A DNA stretch of 64,000 bases from Bog-532 sp963742865 (GCA_963742865.1 CAVUNW010000024.1:1-64000); one strand, 5' to 3'; positions 43,583-51,840 are shown, counted from the first letter of the stretch. Program-made: numbers and translations. The notes: generated by a model from the sequence alone, not told the origin.

Positions 43583-43948
43583 TCAGTTGCCGCCGGGCTG
43601 TTCCACGTTGACGCCCTGGACGGACGTGAAGCGCGACAGGCACTGCGTGAGCCGGGCGATATTCGCGTCGGACGTGTGGTCGATGCGGAACCGCACGTTA
43701 TAGAGGCCGCTCGTGGCGCTGGCGGCGGTCGGCATCGGTTCCGGGGTGGCGTTAGGCACGCGGGAGCACGCGGCCCGCGCATTCATCATCGCGGCCTGGG
43801 ACGTACCCGGGCGGAACGTCACCACCAGCTCCTGCTTCCCCAGCGCGGAGTCGAACTGGGCGCACCCGGCGGAGGTCAGGACCGCCACCGCGATCACGGC
43901 CCCGGCGGCCACCGCCCGCACGTCGACTACTCCGTGTAGTGCCCGCAT
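43583..43948 (-). CDS. small predicted lipoprotein of unknown function
   Basis: 121 aa. The signal peptide ends in the lipobox AVLTSAGC, so Cys at about residue 29 would be lipidated. The mature part of about 92 residues includes ELVVTFRPGTSQAAMM and a likely ACT-like or ferredoxin-like beta-alpha pattern ending VQGVNVEQPGGN. It has two further Cys. I do not recognise a named family. The reading frame and lipobox make a real gene likely. Bases 43949-44119 upstream hold nothing recognised. Confidence 0.75.
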   Translation of the reverse strand: MRALHGVVDVRAVAAGAVIAVAVLTSAGCAQFDSALGKQELVVTFRPGTSQAAMMNARAACSRVPNATPEPMPTAASATSGLYNVRFRIDHTSDANIARLTQCLSRFTSVQGVNVEQPGGN

Positions 43949-44119
43949 GGACCCCAGCCTATGCGGCTACGCCGCTTCCCGCGGGCGCGCCCGGTACGGT
44001 AACCACATGGGAGGCTGACCGGAGACAATCCGCAGGCCGCCTGCCCCTTTCCCTGTCCGGACCGCCCCTGTACCGAGGATCACGCCACGCATCATCGCGG
44101 GAGCCCACGGTTACCGGCG

Positions 44120-46021
44120 ATGATTTCGCAGACTGGTAGCACGATGCGTTCAGCACGCCACATTCTCATCGTCAACGGCCGCAAGGTGCAGCAGCCGGTA
44201 TTCATCATCGGCGCACCGCACTCCGGCACGCACCTGCTGGCCCGCGCCCTGAAGCGGGCCGACGGGGTGCACCTGACGATCGGCCAGTCCAGCGTGCTGC
44301 GCGTGATCTACGCCTTCGCCCGCCGCCCCTCGATCCACGACGGCCGCGGCGAGGCAGCCGCGTCGGTGCTGCGGGACGCGTTCGGCCAGGGCTGGCGGAT
44401 CACCCCGCACGGCTGTATGGAGTGCGTGCCAGAGTGCCGGGAGGCAGCCGGGCTCGGCGCCGGGGTCGGGCCGTGCGCGACCGAGCGGGGCCTGCAGCTG
44501 TACGGCGACGCCAGCCCCGACCTGGCCTACTGCGCGGAGGCGCTGACCGACGCGTTTCCCGACGCGCGGATCGTGCAGTTCATCCGGGACGGCCGCGATG
44601 TGGTCGCGTGCATGCTGCGGGACCCGGCCATCCTGTCCTGGTTCAAGCCGAGCTTCGCCAACATCGACTCCGAGTTCCCCAACCCGTTCTTCGGCGTGGA
44701 AACGGAAGAGGACCGCGACATCTGGGCCGGCCTGTCACCCGCGGGCAAATGCGCGATGCGCTGGCGGGGAGCGGTCCGGCTGGCGGCCCGGCTACGGCGC
44801 AGCCTGCCCGCGGAACAGCTGATCACCGTCCGGTACGAGACGCTGATCGAACGGCCCGCCGCGACCGCGTCCGCGATCTCGGACTTCGTCGGCCTGTCGC
44901 TGGCGCCCGGGCAGATGCGGGAGCTGAACCAGGCGCCGTCGATCATGGCGGGCGGCTGGCGCCGGGCCCTGTCGGCCGATCAGGCCGCCGACGTGGAAAA
45001 GGTCGCGGGCGAGGAACTCCGCCGGGTCGGCTACGCCCTGTCCAGCATCCGCTTACGGCGCCGCGGGCGCCGGGCGCTCCTGGACCGCGAACTGCGTGTG
45101 GTACAGCTCGGCGTACAGGCCGTCCGCGGCGAGCAGTTCCTCGTGGGTGCCGCGCTCGGTGACCCGGCCCTCGTCGATGACGAGGATCTGGTCGGCGTCC
45201 CTGATGGTCGACAGCCGGTGCGCGATCACCAGCGAGGTGCGGCCGGCGAGCGCGGTCTTCAGGGCCCGCTGCACGGCGGCCTCCGATTCGGAGTCCAGGT
45301 GGGCGGTCGCCTCGTCCAGCACGACCACGGTGGGCGCCTTGAGCAGCAGCCGGGCCAGCGCGACCCGCTGCTTCTCCCCGCCGGACAGCCGGTAGCCGCG
45401 GTCGCCGACGACCGTATCGAGGCCATCTGGCAGCGAGGCGATCAGCTCCCAGATCTGCGCGGCCCGGCACGCCTCGATCACCTCGGCTTCGGTCGCCGTG
45501 GGCCGCGCGTACACCAGGTTGGCGCGCAGCGTGTCGTGGAACAGGTGCGCGTCCTGGGTGACGACCCCCACGGCGTCGTGCAGGGAATTCAGCGTGACGT
45601 CGCGCAGGTCGTAACCGCCGATCCGGACCGTACCGGCATCGGGATCGTACAGCCGGGCGGCCAGGTTGGTGATCGTCGTCTTGCCGGCGCCGGACGGCCC
45701 GACCAGCGCGGTCAGCTGGCCGGACGGCGCGCGGAAGCTCACGCCGCTGAGTACGTTGCGCGAGGCGTCCGCCCGCTCGGGCACGGGCAGCGCGATCGAT
45801 TCCAGCGAGGCCAGCGAGACCTCGCTGGCGCTCGGGTAGCGGAAGGAGACGTCGTCGAACTCGATGTCCGGCGCGGCGCCCGTACCGTCCAGGGCCATTG
45901 TCCGCGGCATGGCGACGGCGTCCGGCTTTTCCTCGATCAGCGGCTTCAGGTCCAGCACCTCGAAGACCCGGTCGAAGCTGACCAGCGCGGTCATCACGTT
46001 GACCTGGACGTTGGACAGTGA
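44120..46021 (+). CDS. sulfotransferase-family protein lacking its own stop (frame runs antisense into the ABC exporter gene)
   Basis: The first about 305 codons are a PAPS-type sulfotransferase domain: 5'-PSB loop QPVFIIGAPHSGTHLLARAL, 3'-PB region ARIVQFIRDGRDVVACMLRD, then WRGAVRLAARLRRSLPAEQL and TVRYETLIERP. The domain ends naturally near 45050 (EELRRVGYALSS). There is no stop there. The frame stays open to 46021, entirely antisense to the C-terminal half of the ABC exporter gene, and that extension has no similarity to anything. Either the stop has been lost and a 633-aa fusion is made, or the true end is masked by a sequence error. Starts at 44120 or 44144 are both possible. Confidence 0.7.
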   Translation: MISQTGSTMRSARHILIVNGRKVQQPVFIIGAPHSGTHLLARALKRADGVHLTIGQSSVLRVIYAFARRPSIHDGRGEAAASVLRDAFGQGWRITPHGCMECVPECREAAGLGAGVGPCATERGLQLYGDASPDLAYCAEALTDAFPDARIVQFIRDGRDVVACMLRDPAILSWFKPSFANIDSEFPNPFFGVETEEDRDIWAGLSPAGKCAMRWRGAVRLAARLRRSLPAEQLITVRYETLIERPAATASAISDFVGLSLAPGQMRELNQAPSIMAGGWRRALSADQAADVEKVAGEELRRVGYALSSIRLRRRGRRALLDRELRVVQLGVQAVRGEQFLVGAALGDPALVDDEDLVGVPDGRQPVRDHQRGAAGERGLQGPLHGGLRFGVQVGGRLVQHDHGGRLEQQPGQRDPLLLPAGQPVAAVADDRIEAIWQRGDQLPDLRGPARLDHLGFGRRGPRVHQVGAQRVVEQVRVLGDDPHGVVQGIQRDVAQVVTADPDRTGIGIVQPGGQVGDRRLAGAGRPDQRGQLAGRRAEAHAAEYVARGVRPLGHGQRDRFQRGQRDLAGARVAEGDVVELDVRRGARTVQGHCPRHGDGVRLFLDQRLQVQHLEDPVEADQRGHHVDLDVGQ

Positions 46022-46975
46022 GGTGATCGGGGCGTAGACCCGGCCGAGCAGCGCGGTGAGCGCGACCAGCGTGCCCAGCTGGAGGACGCCATGGATGATC
46101 AGGGTCCCGCCGAGCCCGTAGACCACGGCGGTGGCCATCGCCGCGAGCAGGGTCAGCGAAATGAAGAACACCTGCCCGTACATGGCGGTGGTGATGCCGA
46201 TGTCGCGGACCCGGGCCGCCCGCCCGGCGAAGACGTCGGACTCTTCTTCGGGCCGGCCGAACAGCTTGACCAGCATCGCGCCGGCCACGTTGAAGCGCTC
46301 GGTCATGGTCGAGCCCATCTCCGCGTCCAGCTGCATCGACTCGCGGGTGAGCCGCTGCATCCGGCGGCCGACCCGGCGGGCGGGCAGGATGAACAGCGGG
46401 ATCAGCGCCAGCGCGATGAGGCTGACCAGCCAGGACAGGTAGAACATGGTGATCAGGATGGCGATCAGGGACAGGAAGTTCGACACCACCGAGGCCATCG
46501 TCGACGTGATGGCCTGCTGGGCCCCGATGACGTCGCTGTTGAGCCGGCTGACCAGCGAACCGGTCTGCGCCCGGGTGAAGAACGCGATCGGCTGCCGCTG
46601 CACGTGCCGGAACACCTGCGTCCGCAGGTCGTAGATGAGGCTCTCGCCGATCCGGGCCGAGAACCACCGGTTGGTCACGCCGAGGATGGCGTCGAACAGC
46701 GCGACGCCGGCGACGGCCGCGGCGAGCCCGATGACGATCGCGTCGTCCTTGGGCAGAATGCCCTTGTCGATGATGTCCCGCAGCAGCAGCGGGTTGACCA
46801 CCGTGATCAGCGCGTCCAGCGCGGTGGTGACCATGAAGGCGGCCAGCGCGCCGCGGTAGGGACGCGCGTAGGAGATGATCCGGCGGACCGTCCCCTTCTT
46901 GAGCTTCTGGCGCGTCACGGTGGGGTCCTGCCGGAAGGACCGCATCATCGTCATGCTCGCCCGCGCGTTGTACAT
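45053..46975 (-). CDS. ABC exporter, fused membrane and ATPase domains (MsbA/MdlB-like)
   Basis: 640 aa. The six-helix exporter domain is at about 30-330 (PYRGALAAFMVTTALDALIT to GTLVALTALLGRVYAPIT). The ATPase domain follows: Walker A ALVGPSGAGKTTI, Q-loop VTQDAHLF, signature YRLSGGEKQRVALARL, Walker B VVVLDEATAHLD and VIAHRLSTI. It works as a homodimer or with another half-transporter to export lipids, drugs or peptides. It converges on the sulfotransferase gene, whose frame covers its 3' half in antisense. An enoyl-CoA hydratase gene lies upstream on the same strand. Confidence 0.94.
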   Translation of the reverse strand: MYNARASMTMMRSFRQDPTVTRQKLKKGTVRRIISYARPYRGALAAFMVTTALDALITVVNPLLLRDIIDKGILPKDDAIVIGLAAAVAGVALFDAILGVTNRWFSARIGESLIYDLRTQVFRHVQRQPIAFFTRAQTGSLVSRLNSDVIGAQQAITSTMASVVSNFLSLIAILITMFYLSWLVSLIALALIPLFILPARRVGRRMQRLTRESMQLDAEMGSTMTERFNVAGAMLVKLFGRPEEESDVFAGRAARVRDIGITTAMYGQVFFISLTLLAAMATAVVYGLGGTLIIHGVLQLGTLVALTALLGRVYAPITSLSNVQVNVMTALVSFDRVFEVLDLKPLIEEKPDAVAMPRTMALDGTGAAPDIEFDDVSFRYPSASEVSLASLESIALPVPERADASRNVLSGVSFRAPSGQLTALVGPSGAGKTTITNLAARLYDPDAGTVRIGGYDLRDVTLNSLHDAVGVVTQDAHLFHDTLRANLVYARPTATEAEVIEACRAAQIWELIASLPDGLDTVVGDRGYRLSGGEKQRVALARLLLKAPTVVVLDEATAHLDSESEAAVQRALKTALAGRTSLVIAHRLSTIRDADQILVIDEGRVTERGTHEELLAADGLYAELYHTQFAVQERPAPAAP

Positions 46976-47055
46976 GCGTGCGAAAACCTCCGTCCGGCCG
47001 CGAATTCTTCCCGTCGCGGCCCCGCACGCCGTCCGCCCGCAGCGAACCGGTTAGC

Positions 47056-47886
47056 TCACGTGTCCCCGCCGGAACGGCGCTCGCGCTGGAGGTCCGCCTG
47101 CGCGGTCCGTTCCGCCGCCGCCTGTTCCTCCAGCGTACGCCGGGGCGCCCCGGCGAGCAGTTTCTTTGTCGCCCGCGCCGTAGCCGCGTCCGGCGTCAGC
47201 AGCGCCGCCACCAGATCGGCGACCGCGGCGTCCAGGTCGGCGCCCGGGACCACCTGCTCGGCGAGCCGGAGTTCGCGAGCCTCGGCCGCGCCGACCATAC
47301 GCGTGGTGAGGCAGAGCTCGATCGCCCGCGGGAGGCCGACAATGTCGACAAGTGGCTTTGTCCCCGCCAGATCCGGTACCAGCCCGAGCGCGGGCTCCTT
47401 CATGCACAGCAGCGCGTCGTCGGCGAGTACCCGCAGATCGCAGGCGAGGGCGAGCTGGAATCCGGCGCCGATGGCGTGCCCGTGAACCGCCGCGATCGAG
47501 ACGATCTGGGGCCGGTGCAGCCAGAGGAAACCCGCCTGCATTTCCTCCAGCCACGCATCGAAGCCGGGACTGAGCAAGTCAGTCAGCGGCTCCTCCCCCG
47601 GCACGCCGTCCGCGGAGAACAGCCGCAGGTCGATCCCGGCGGAGAACGACGGGCCGTCGCCGCGGACGACGACCGCCCGGACCTGCGGGGGCAGTGAGCT
47701 GCCGATCGCCGCGAGACCGCGCCACATGGACGGGGTCATCGCGTTGCGCCGTTCGGGCCGGTGCAGCGTCACCGTCGCCACCGCGCCGTCGACGTCGAGC
47801 TTGAGCCCGGTGCTGTCGAGCCCACTGTTGTGGAGCCCACTGCTGCGCGGCGCTGTGCCGTCGGGCGCACTTGGGCTGCCGGTCAT
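47056..47886 (-). CDS. enoyl-CoA hydratase/isomerase family protein
   Basis: 276 aa from the ATG at 47886, which has a perfect AGGAGG; open frame upstream is not coding. Crotonase blocks are LHRPERRNAMTPSMWRGL, SFSAGIDLRLF (first oxyanion loop) and AAVHGHAIGAGFQLALACDL (second), then ALGLVPDLAGTKPLVDIVG. Catalytic Glu positions are not obvious in the second block, so it may not be a standard hydratase. A short Gly/Ser/Leu repeat near residues 14-25 precedes the fold. Role: beta-oxidation or related acyl-CoA chemistry. Confidence 0.9.
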   Translation of the reverse strand: MTGSPSAPDGTAPRSSGLHNSGLDSTGLKLDVDGAVATVTLHRPERRNAMTPSMWRGLAAIGSSLPPQVRAVVVRGDGPSFSAGIDLRLFSADGVPGEEPLTDLLSPGFDAWLEEMQAGFLWLHRPQIVSIAAVHGHAIGAGFQLALACDLRVLADDALLCMKEPALGLVPDLAGTKPLVDIVGLPRAIELCLTTRMVGAAEARELRLAEQVVPGADLDAAVADLVAALLTPDAATARATKKLLAGAPRRTLEEQAAAERTAQADLQRERRSGGDT

Positions 47887-47917
47887 GCTGGACCTCCTGC
47901 CGTCTCGCAGGCCCGTT

Positions 47918-48139
47918 TCAGTGCTTGGACGGGGATTTACCGCGGGTGGCGCCGCCGCGGCCGCGCAACTTGACCCCCGACTCACTGAGCATCCGGTGCA
48001 CAAAGCCGTATGAACGGCCGGTCGAGGCGGCCAGAGAGCGGATGCTCTCCCCCGCGTCGTACCGGCTCTTGAGGTCGGCCGCCAGCTTAGAACGGTCCGC
48101 TCCCGTCACCCGCGTGCCCTTCTTGAGCGTCTCGGCCAC
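47918..48139 (-). CDS. small helix-turn-helix protein
   Basis: 73 aa. The core LKSRYDAGESIRSLAASTGR, then SYGFVHRMLSESGVKLRGRG, is a resolvase/Hin-like HTH seen as a stand-alone protein throughout actinobacteria; the tail is basic. It probably binds DNA. It lies between the enoyl-CoA hydratase and ABC-F genes on the same strand, with 31 and 65 bases to either side. Confidence 0.85.
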   Translation of the reverse strand: MAETLKKGTRVTGADRSKLAADLKSRYDAGESIRSLAASTGRSYGFVHRMLSESGVKLRGRGGATRGKSPSKH

Positions 48140-48204
48140 ATGTACCTCCCGTTAGGTAGAGTCACCGCTGCGTAACATCGCCCTACGCCATGATGCCGAC
48201 AAGC

Positions 48205-49803
48205 TCACGCGAGTGACACCAGATCCTCGAAATCTTCGTTCCAGGCGTCCTCTACCCCGTCCGGAAGCAAAATGACTCTCTCAGGCGAAAGGGCTTCGAC
48301 TGCTTCCTCGTCGTGGGTAACCAAAACGATGGCTCCTTTGTACCCGCGCAGCGCGGCCAGAATCTCTTCCCGGCTCGCCGGGTCCAGGTTGTTGGTCGGC
48401 TCGTCGAGCAGCAGCACGTTGGCGCCGGACACCACGAGCAGGGCCAGCGCCAGCCGCGTCTTCTCCCCGCCGGACAGCACCCCGGCCGGTTTGGCGACGT
48501 CGTCGCCGGAGAACAGGAACGACCCCAGCACGGTCCGCTGCTCGGACTCGGTGAGGCCGGGCGCCGCGGAGCGCATGTTTTCCAGCACCGTCCGGTCGAC
48601 GTCCAGCGTCTCGTGCTCCTGGGCGTAATACCCGAGACGGAGGCCATGGCCGGGCGTGACGGCGCCGGTATCGGGCTTCTCGATCCCGGCCAGCAGCCGC
48701 AGCAGAGTGGTCTTGCCCGCGCCGTTCAGGCCGAGAATGACGACCCGGCTACCCCGGTCCACCGCGATGTCCACGTCGGTGAAGACCTCCAGGCTGCCGT
48801 ACGACTTGGCCAGGCCGGTGGCCGCCAGCGGCGTCCGGCCGCACGGCGCCGGGACCGGGAACCGCAGCTTGGCCACCCGGTCGGCGGCCCGCTCGTCGGC
48901 CAGCCCGGACAGCAGCCGCTCGGCCCGGCGCTGCATCCCCTGCGCCGCCCGGGCCTTGGTCGCCTTGGCCCGCATGCGGTCGGCCTGGGAGCTCAGCGCC
49001 GCGGCCTGCCGTTCGGCATTGGCCCGCTCCCGCCTGCGCCGCCGCTCGTCGGTCTCACGCTGCTGCAGGTAGGCCCGCCAGCCCAGGTTGTAGTAGTCGA
49101 GCACGGACCGCTGCGCATCGAGGTAGAAGACCTTGTTCACGACGGATTCGAGCAGGCTCGCATCGTGGCTGACGACCATCAGGCCGCCGCGGTAGGTGCG
49201 CAGATGATCGCGTAGCCAGGCGATCGAGTCCGCGTCCAGGTGGTTGGTGGGCTCGTCCAGCAGCAGGGTCTGGGAGTCGCCGAAGAGGATCCGGGCCAGT
49301 TCGATACGGCGCCGCTGCCCACCGGACAGGGTGCCCAGCGGCTGGTGCATCACCCGGTCGGGCAGCCCCAGGCTGGCGCCGAGCGCCGCCGCCTCGGCCT
49401 CGGCGGCGTAGCCGCCCAGTACGGACATCCGCTCTTCGAGCCGGGCGTACGTGCGGATGGCTGCGTCGGCGCGACGGGCGTCCGGGTCGGACATCTGGGT
49501 CTCGGCGCGGCGCAGCCCCGCGCGCAGTTCGTCCAGCCCCCGCGAGGACAGCACCCGGTCCACGGCCATGACGTCCAGGTCCCCGGTGCGCGGATCCTGC
49601 GGGAGGTAGCCGATGGGGCCGCCGCGGCGGACCGTTCCGGCGGCGGGCAGGGCCTCCCCGCCCAGCACCTTGAGGAGCGTCGTCTTGCCCGCCCCGTTCC
49701 GCCCCACGAGACCGATACGATCCCCGGGGGCGACCTGGAAGCTGCCGTTTTCAAGCAGCAGGCGCGCTCCCGCGCGCAGTTCGATGCCATTGGCGACGAT
49801 CAC
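48205..49803 (-). CDS. ABC-F family ATPase (ribosome-associated)
   Basis: 532 aa with two ATPase halves and no membrane segments. Walker A motifs are GLVGRNGAGKTTLLKVL and ILGLNGAGKTTLLRLLAG; signatures are LGTLSGGQRRRIELARI and GVLSGGEKTRLALAL; Walker B segments LLLDEPTNHLDA and LLLDEPTNNLDP. The Arg-rich linker near 250-310 (ERRRRRERANAERQAAALSS) is the P-site tRNA interaction motif region. ABC-F proteins act on stalled ribosomes or protect them from antibiotics. The 120-base leader with inverted repeats is consistent with attenuation control, known for resistance-type ABC-F genes. Confidence 0.93.
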   Translation of the reverse strand: MIVANGIELRAGARLLLENGSFQVAPGDRIGLVGRNGAGKTTLLKVLGGEALPAAGTVRRGGPIGYLPQDPRTGDLDVMAVDRVLSSRGLDELRAGLRRAETQMSDPDARRADAAIRTYARLEERMSVLGGYAAEAEAAALGASLGLPDRVMHQPLGTLSGGQRRRIELARILFGDSQTLLLDEPTNHLDADSIAWLRDHLRTYRGGLMVVSHDASLLESVVNKVFYLDAQRSVLDYYNLGWRAYLQQRETDERRRRRERANAERQAAALSSQADRMRAKATKARAAQGMQRRAERLLSGLADERAADRVAKLRFPVPAPCGRTPLAATGLAKSYGSLEVFTDVDIAVDRGSRVVILGLNGAGKTTLLRLLAGIEKPDTGAVTPGHGLRLGYYAQEHETLDVDRTVLENMRSAAPGLTESEQRTVLGSFLFSGDDVAKPAGVLSGGEKTRLALALLVVSGANVLLLDEPTNNLDPASREEILAALRGYKGAIVLVTHDEEAVEALSPERVILLPDGVEDAWNEDFEDLVSLA

Positions 49804-49807
49804 TAAA

Positions 49808-49915
49808 ATCCACTCCCGTATTCAGTCAACGCATAGACGCGGGCAATCAGTCCGCAGCGGCCGCCCTGGCCCGTCGCCGCCTGCGGACTGTCCCTACGCA
49901 AGGAGTGGAGACACG
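49808..49915 (-). promoter_or_regulatory. possible attenuator/leader of the ABC-F gene
   Basis: In the minus-strand leader CAGTCCGCAG and CTGCGGACTG (49848-49857 and 49881-49890) form a perfect ten-pair stem. CCACTCC near 49909-49915 is complementary to GGAGTGG at about 49808-49814, which contains the ribosome binding site. Alternative pairing could hide or free that site. No leader peptide was identified. Confidence 0.4.
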
Positions 49916-49953
49916 ACGACAAGTCTACCGTGTCAGCCCGGGGGGCTGTGTTA

Positions 49954-50029
49954 GCCCGGAGGGACGACCCCCCGGAACCCCCCGCGACGCTGTGCTGGCC
50001 CGGGGGGACGACCCCCCGGAACCCCCCGC
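49954..50029. repeat. two 32-bp REP-like direct repeats (49954-49985, 49998-50029)
   Basis: Each copy contains GGGACGACCCCCCGGAACC-type sequence. The second copy forms a perfect CCGGGGGG/CCCCCCGG stem around ACGA. They differ at one or two positions and lie 12 bases apart in the spacer between the divergent ABC-F and RidA genes. Confidence 0.9.
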
Positions 50030-50070
50030 ATGCGCTCCGCGCCCGCGCGGTGGTAACTCGCCGATACAGC

Positions 50071-50189
50071 GGCCGCTCGCCGGGCCGGAGGCCCGGACTC
50101 GCTAGCCGCTATGAACGCCTCGCCGTAAGCCGCGCGGAGTTCCCGCCGGTAACACCGGCCGCTCGCCGGGCCGGAGGCCCGGACTCGCT
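50071..50189. repeat. two 33-bp REP-like direct repeats (50071-50103, 50157-50189)
   Basis: The identical copies contain CGCCGGGCCGGAGGCCCGG, able to fold as a GGGCC/GGCCC hairpin. They are a different unit from the 49954 pair. Short spacers between copies also repeat CGCCTCGCCGTA. Together with the other pair they fill most of 49930-50200. Confidence 0.9.
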
Positions 50190-50277
50190 GGGCCGGTAAC
50201 GATCGCCTCGCCGTAGCCGTGTGGTGGGGTTTGCGACACTGGGGACATCCACGTTCCGCGTCCGCAGGAGGAAGCCG

Positions 50278-50685
50278 GTGGCTCGCGCCGTCACTCTTAT
50301 CCGTTCGAACGCGCTGTCCGATGTCGCCGAGTATGCGTACGCGGCCACGGCGCCGGCTGACGCCCGGCTGATCTTCCTCGCGGGTGCCTGCCCGCTGAAC
50401 GAAGACGGCTCGACGGCCGCCGTGGGTGACGTTGCCGGTCAGGCCGCCAGGGCCGTCGAGAACATGCGCACGGCCCTCGCGGCGGCCGGTGCGACGATCG
50501 ATGACGTCATCAGCACCCGGGTGCTCGTCGCCTCGGCGGCCCAGGCCGATCTCGTGACGGCCTGGGAGGTCGTCCGGGACGCCTTCGGCGACCACGACGT
50601 GCCGAGCACTCTCATGGGTGTCACTGTTCTCGGCTACGCCGGCCAGCTCGTGGAGATCGAAGCGATCGCCGCCGTCACTGATTAA
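50278..50685 (+). CDS. RidA/YjgF family protein
   Basis: 135 aa from the GTG at 50278, with AGGAGGAA upstream. The family fold is clear: YAATAPADARLIFLAGACPL, then GQAARAVENMRTALAAAGAT, VISTRVLVAS and PSTLMGVTVLGYAGQLVEIE (the last with the conserved final Glu). RidA proteins deaminate reactive enamine/imine intermediates. The Arg that binds substrate carboxylate in canonical RidA is not obvious here, so it may belong to another YjgF subgroup. The gene ends 11 bases inside the convergent acVLRF1 gene. Confidence 0.88.
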   Translation: MARAVTLIRSNALSDVAEYAYAATAPADARLIFLAGACPLNEDGSTAAVGDVAGQAARAVENMRTALAAAGATIDDVISTRVLVASAAQADLVTAWEVVRDAFGDHDVPSTLMGVTVLGYAGQLVEIEAIAAVTD

Positions 50686-51463
50686 CGATCATGCTCTCGC
50701 TCTCGGTGAGCCGGACGCGGATCGCGCGGAACAGCCGCGGGCTATCCCGCAGCACCCCCAGCCGGGGGTCCGGGACGGTGAGGAACCGCTCGGTCGCCAG
50801 GGCCAGATAGGGCCGCAGGCGCGGGTCCTCGCGCAGGCCGGCGACGGTCCGCCGGTCCCCGCCCAGCACGACCGCCTGGAGTTCGCCCTGATGCGGGCCG
50901 AACACCCGGAGCGCGGCGTTCACGGCGGCATCCAGGGCCTCGGCGGCCTGCTTCTCCCGGCGGCGGGCGAAGCGGTGCTGGGACCAGCCGCCCGCCGCGC
51001 TGCGCCCGTGCACCAGCCGGCTGCCGGTTTTGGACGCGATTAGGTCCGGCGGCGACCCCGCGAAAACACCGGCCGCATATCCGCCGAGCCGGACCAGCAG
51101 CACGGCCACGGTCCGCGCGGCGCCACTGTGCGCGGCCACCGCGGCGATGACGGCGCCTGTGGCAGCGCCGTTTTCTGGATCGGCGGCCCGCCCGGGGGCG
51201 GGCTTGTCCTCCAGGGCGGGCGATCCCGCCAGGAGGCCCGCGGCCGGTTCAGACGGCCGACACGCCGGCGCGCCGAAGGTCAACGGCGGGAACGGAACAT
51301 GACATTCCGCGACTGAGCCATCGGCGGCAATCAGCATAACGACGTCCGTTCCAGTCTCCGCAGCGAGCTGACCATGGCGTTTGCCAAAATTCCCGGCCCA
51401 GGCGACGAAACGCCCGGGGGCGACCTCGATCCAGCGACCGCCACCGGCTGCCGGATTTCCCAC
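50675..51463 (-). CDS. acVLRF1 family peptidyl-tRNA hydrolase
   Basis: 262 aa from the GTG at 51463, with GAGGCGG upstream. It matches the actinobacterial Vms1-like release factor group: VAPGRFVAWAGNFGKRHG, RLGGYAAGVFAGS, SKTGSRLVHGRSAAGGWSQH then RFARRREKQA. The Gln in GGWSQ corresponds to the catalytic Gln of Vms1/eRF1-like hydrolases, which release nascent chains from stalled 50S complexes. It is convergent with RidA with an 11-base overlap. Having this and an ABC-F gene close together is suggestive of ribosome rescue, although they are not in one operon. Confidence 0.9.
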   Translation of the reverse strand: MGNPAAGGGRWIEVAPGRFVAWAGNFGKRHGQLAAETGTDVVMLIAADGSVAECHVPFPPLTFGAPACRPSEPAAGLLAGSPALEDKPAPGRAADPENGAATGAVIAAVAAHSGAARTVAVLLVRLGGYAAGVFAGSPPDLIASKTGSRLVHGRSAAGGWSQHRFARRREKQAAEALDAAVNAALRVFGPHQGELQAVVLGGDRRTVAGLREDPRLRPYLALATERFLTVPDPRLGVLRDSPRLFRAIRVRLTESESMIVNQ

Positions 51464-51568
51464 TACGCACCGCCTCTGAACGTTTACTATCCGTAGAACA
51501 AATCGCGGTCTACAGCGACCAGCGCCGGCTACCTCGGGGAGCTGGTGCCACCTGCCGGGTGCCACCTG

Positions 51569-51612
51569 CCAGGTGACACAGACGGGTAATCCAGGTGACA
51601 CAGACGGGTAAT
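51569..51612. repeat. perfect 22-bp tandem duplication
   Basis: A 22-bp unit starting CCAGGTGACACAGACGG is present twice head to tail. It is preceded by two copies of GTGCCACCTGCC. It is in the promoter region between the divergent acVLRF1 and hypothetical genes. Confidence 0.95.
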
Positions 51613-51630
51613 ACAGACAGGAAGACGACG

Positions 51631-51825
51631 ATGACCCCGACTGGCCCTGATTTTCCCGCCCCTTCGCGCGGCCACGACGGCGGCCCCCACCGGCCGTACG
51701 GGCCCTCCGAGGCCGGGCCGGCCGCGCAGTTCCCGATCGACGTGACCTTCCCGGGCGAGCGCGAGCCGGATGACGTCGACCGGTGGCTCGCCGAGCACGC
51801 CATGCCGTTCCACCTGCGCGCCTAG
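51631..51825 (+). CDS. small hypothetical protein
   Basis: 64 aa from an ATG preceded by AGGAAG; frame upstream to 51595 lies in the tandem repeat and is unlikely to be used. The first half is Pro/Gly-rich and disordered. The end reads IDVTFPGEREPDDVDRWLAE then HAMPFHLRA. No family recognised. The methyltransferase gene follows after 15 bases, so the two may be co-transcribed. Confidence 0.55.
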   Translation: MTPTGPDFPAPSRGHDGGPHRPYGPSEAGPAAQFPIDVTFPGEREPDDVDRWLAEHAMPFHLRA

Positions 51826-51840
51826 GGGTATCGTCGCGGC

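Noticed and set aside
41976..43703. 575-codon plus-strand frame opposite the GH13 gene
   Set aside because: Antisense shadow; GH13 catalytic motifs are all on the minus strand.
49954..50189. Possible CRISPR array from the 32- and 33-bp repeats
   Set aside because: Only two copies of each, different units, unequal spacing and no cas genes; strong internal palindromes fit REP-like elements.
50675..51601. acVLRF1 of 308 aa starting at 51601
   Set aside because: The upstream 46 codons lie in the 22-bp tandem repeat and promoter region; GTG 51463 with GAGGCGG fits the family start.
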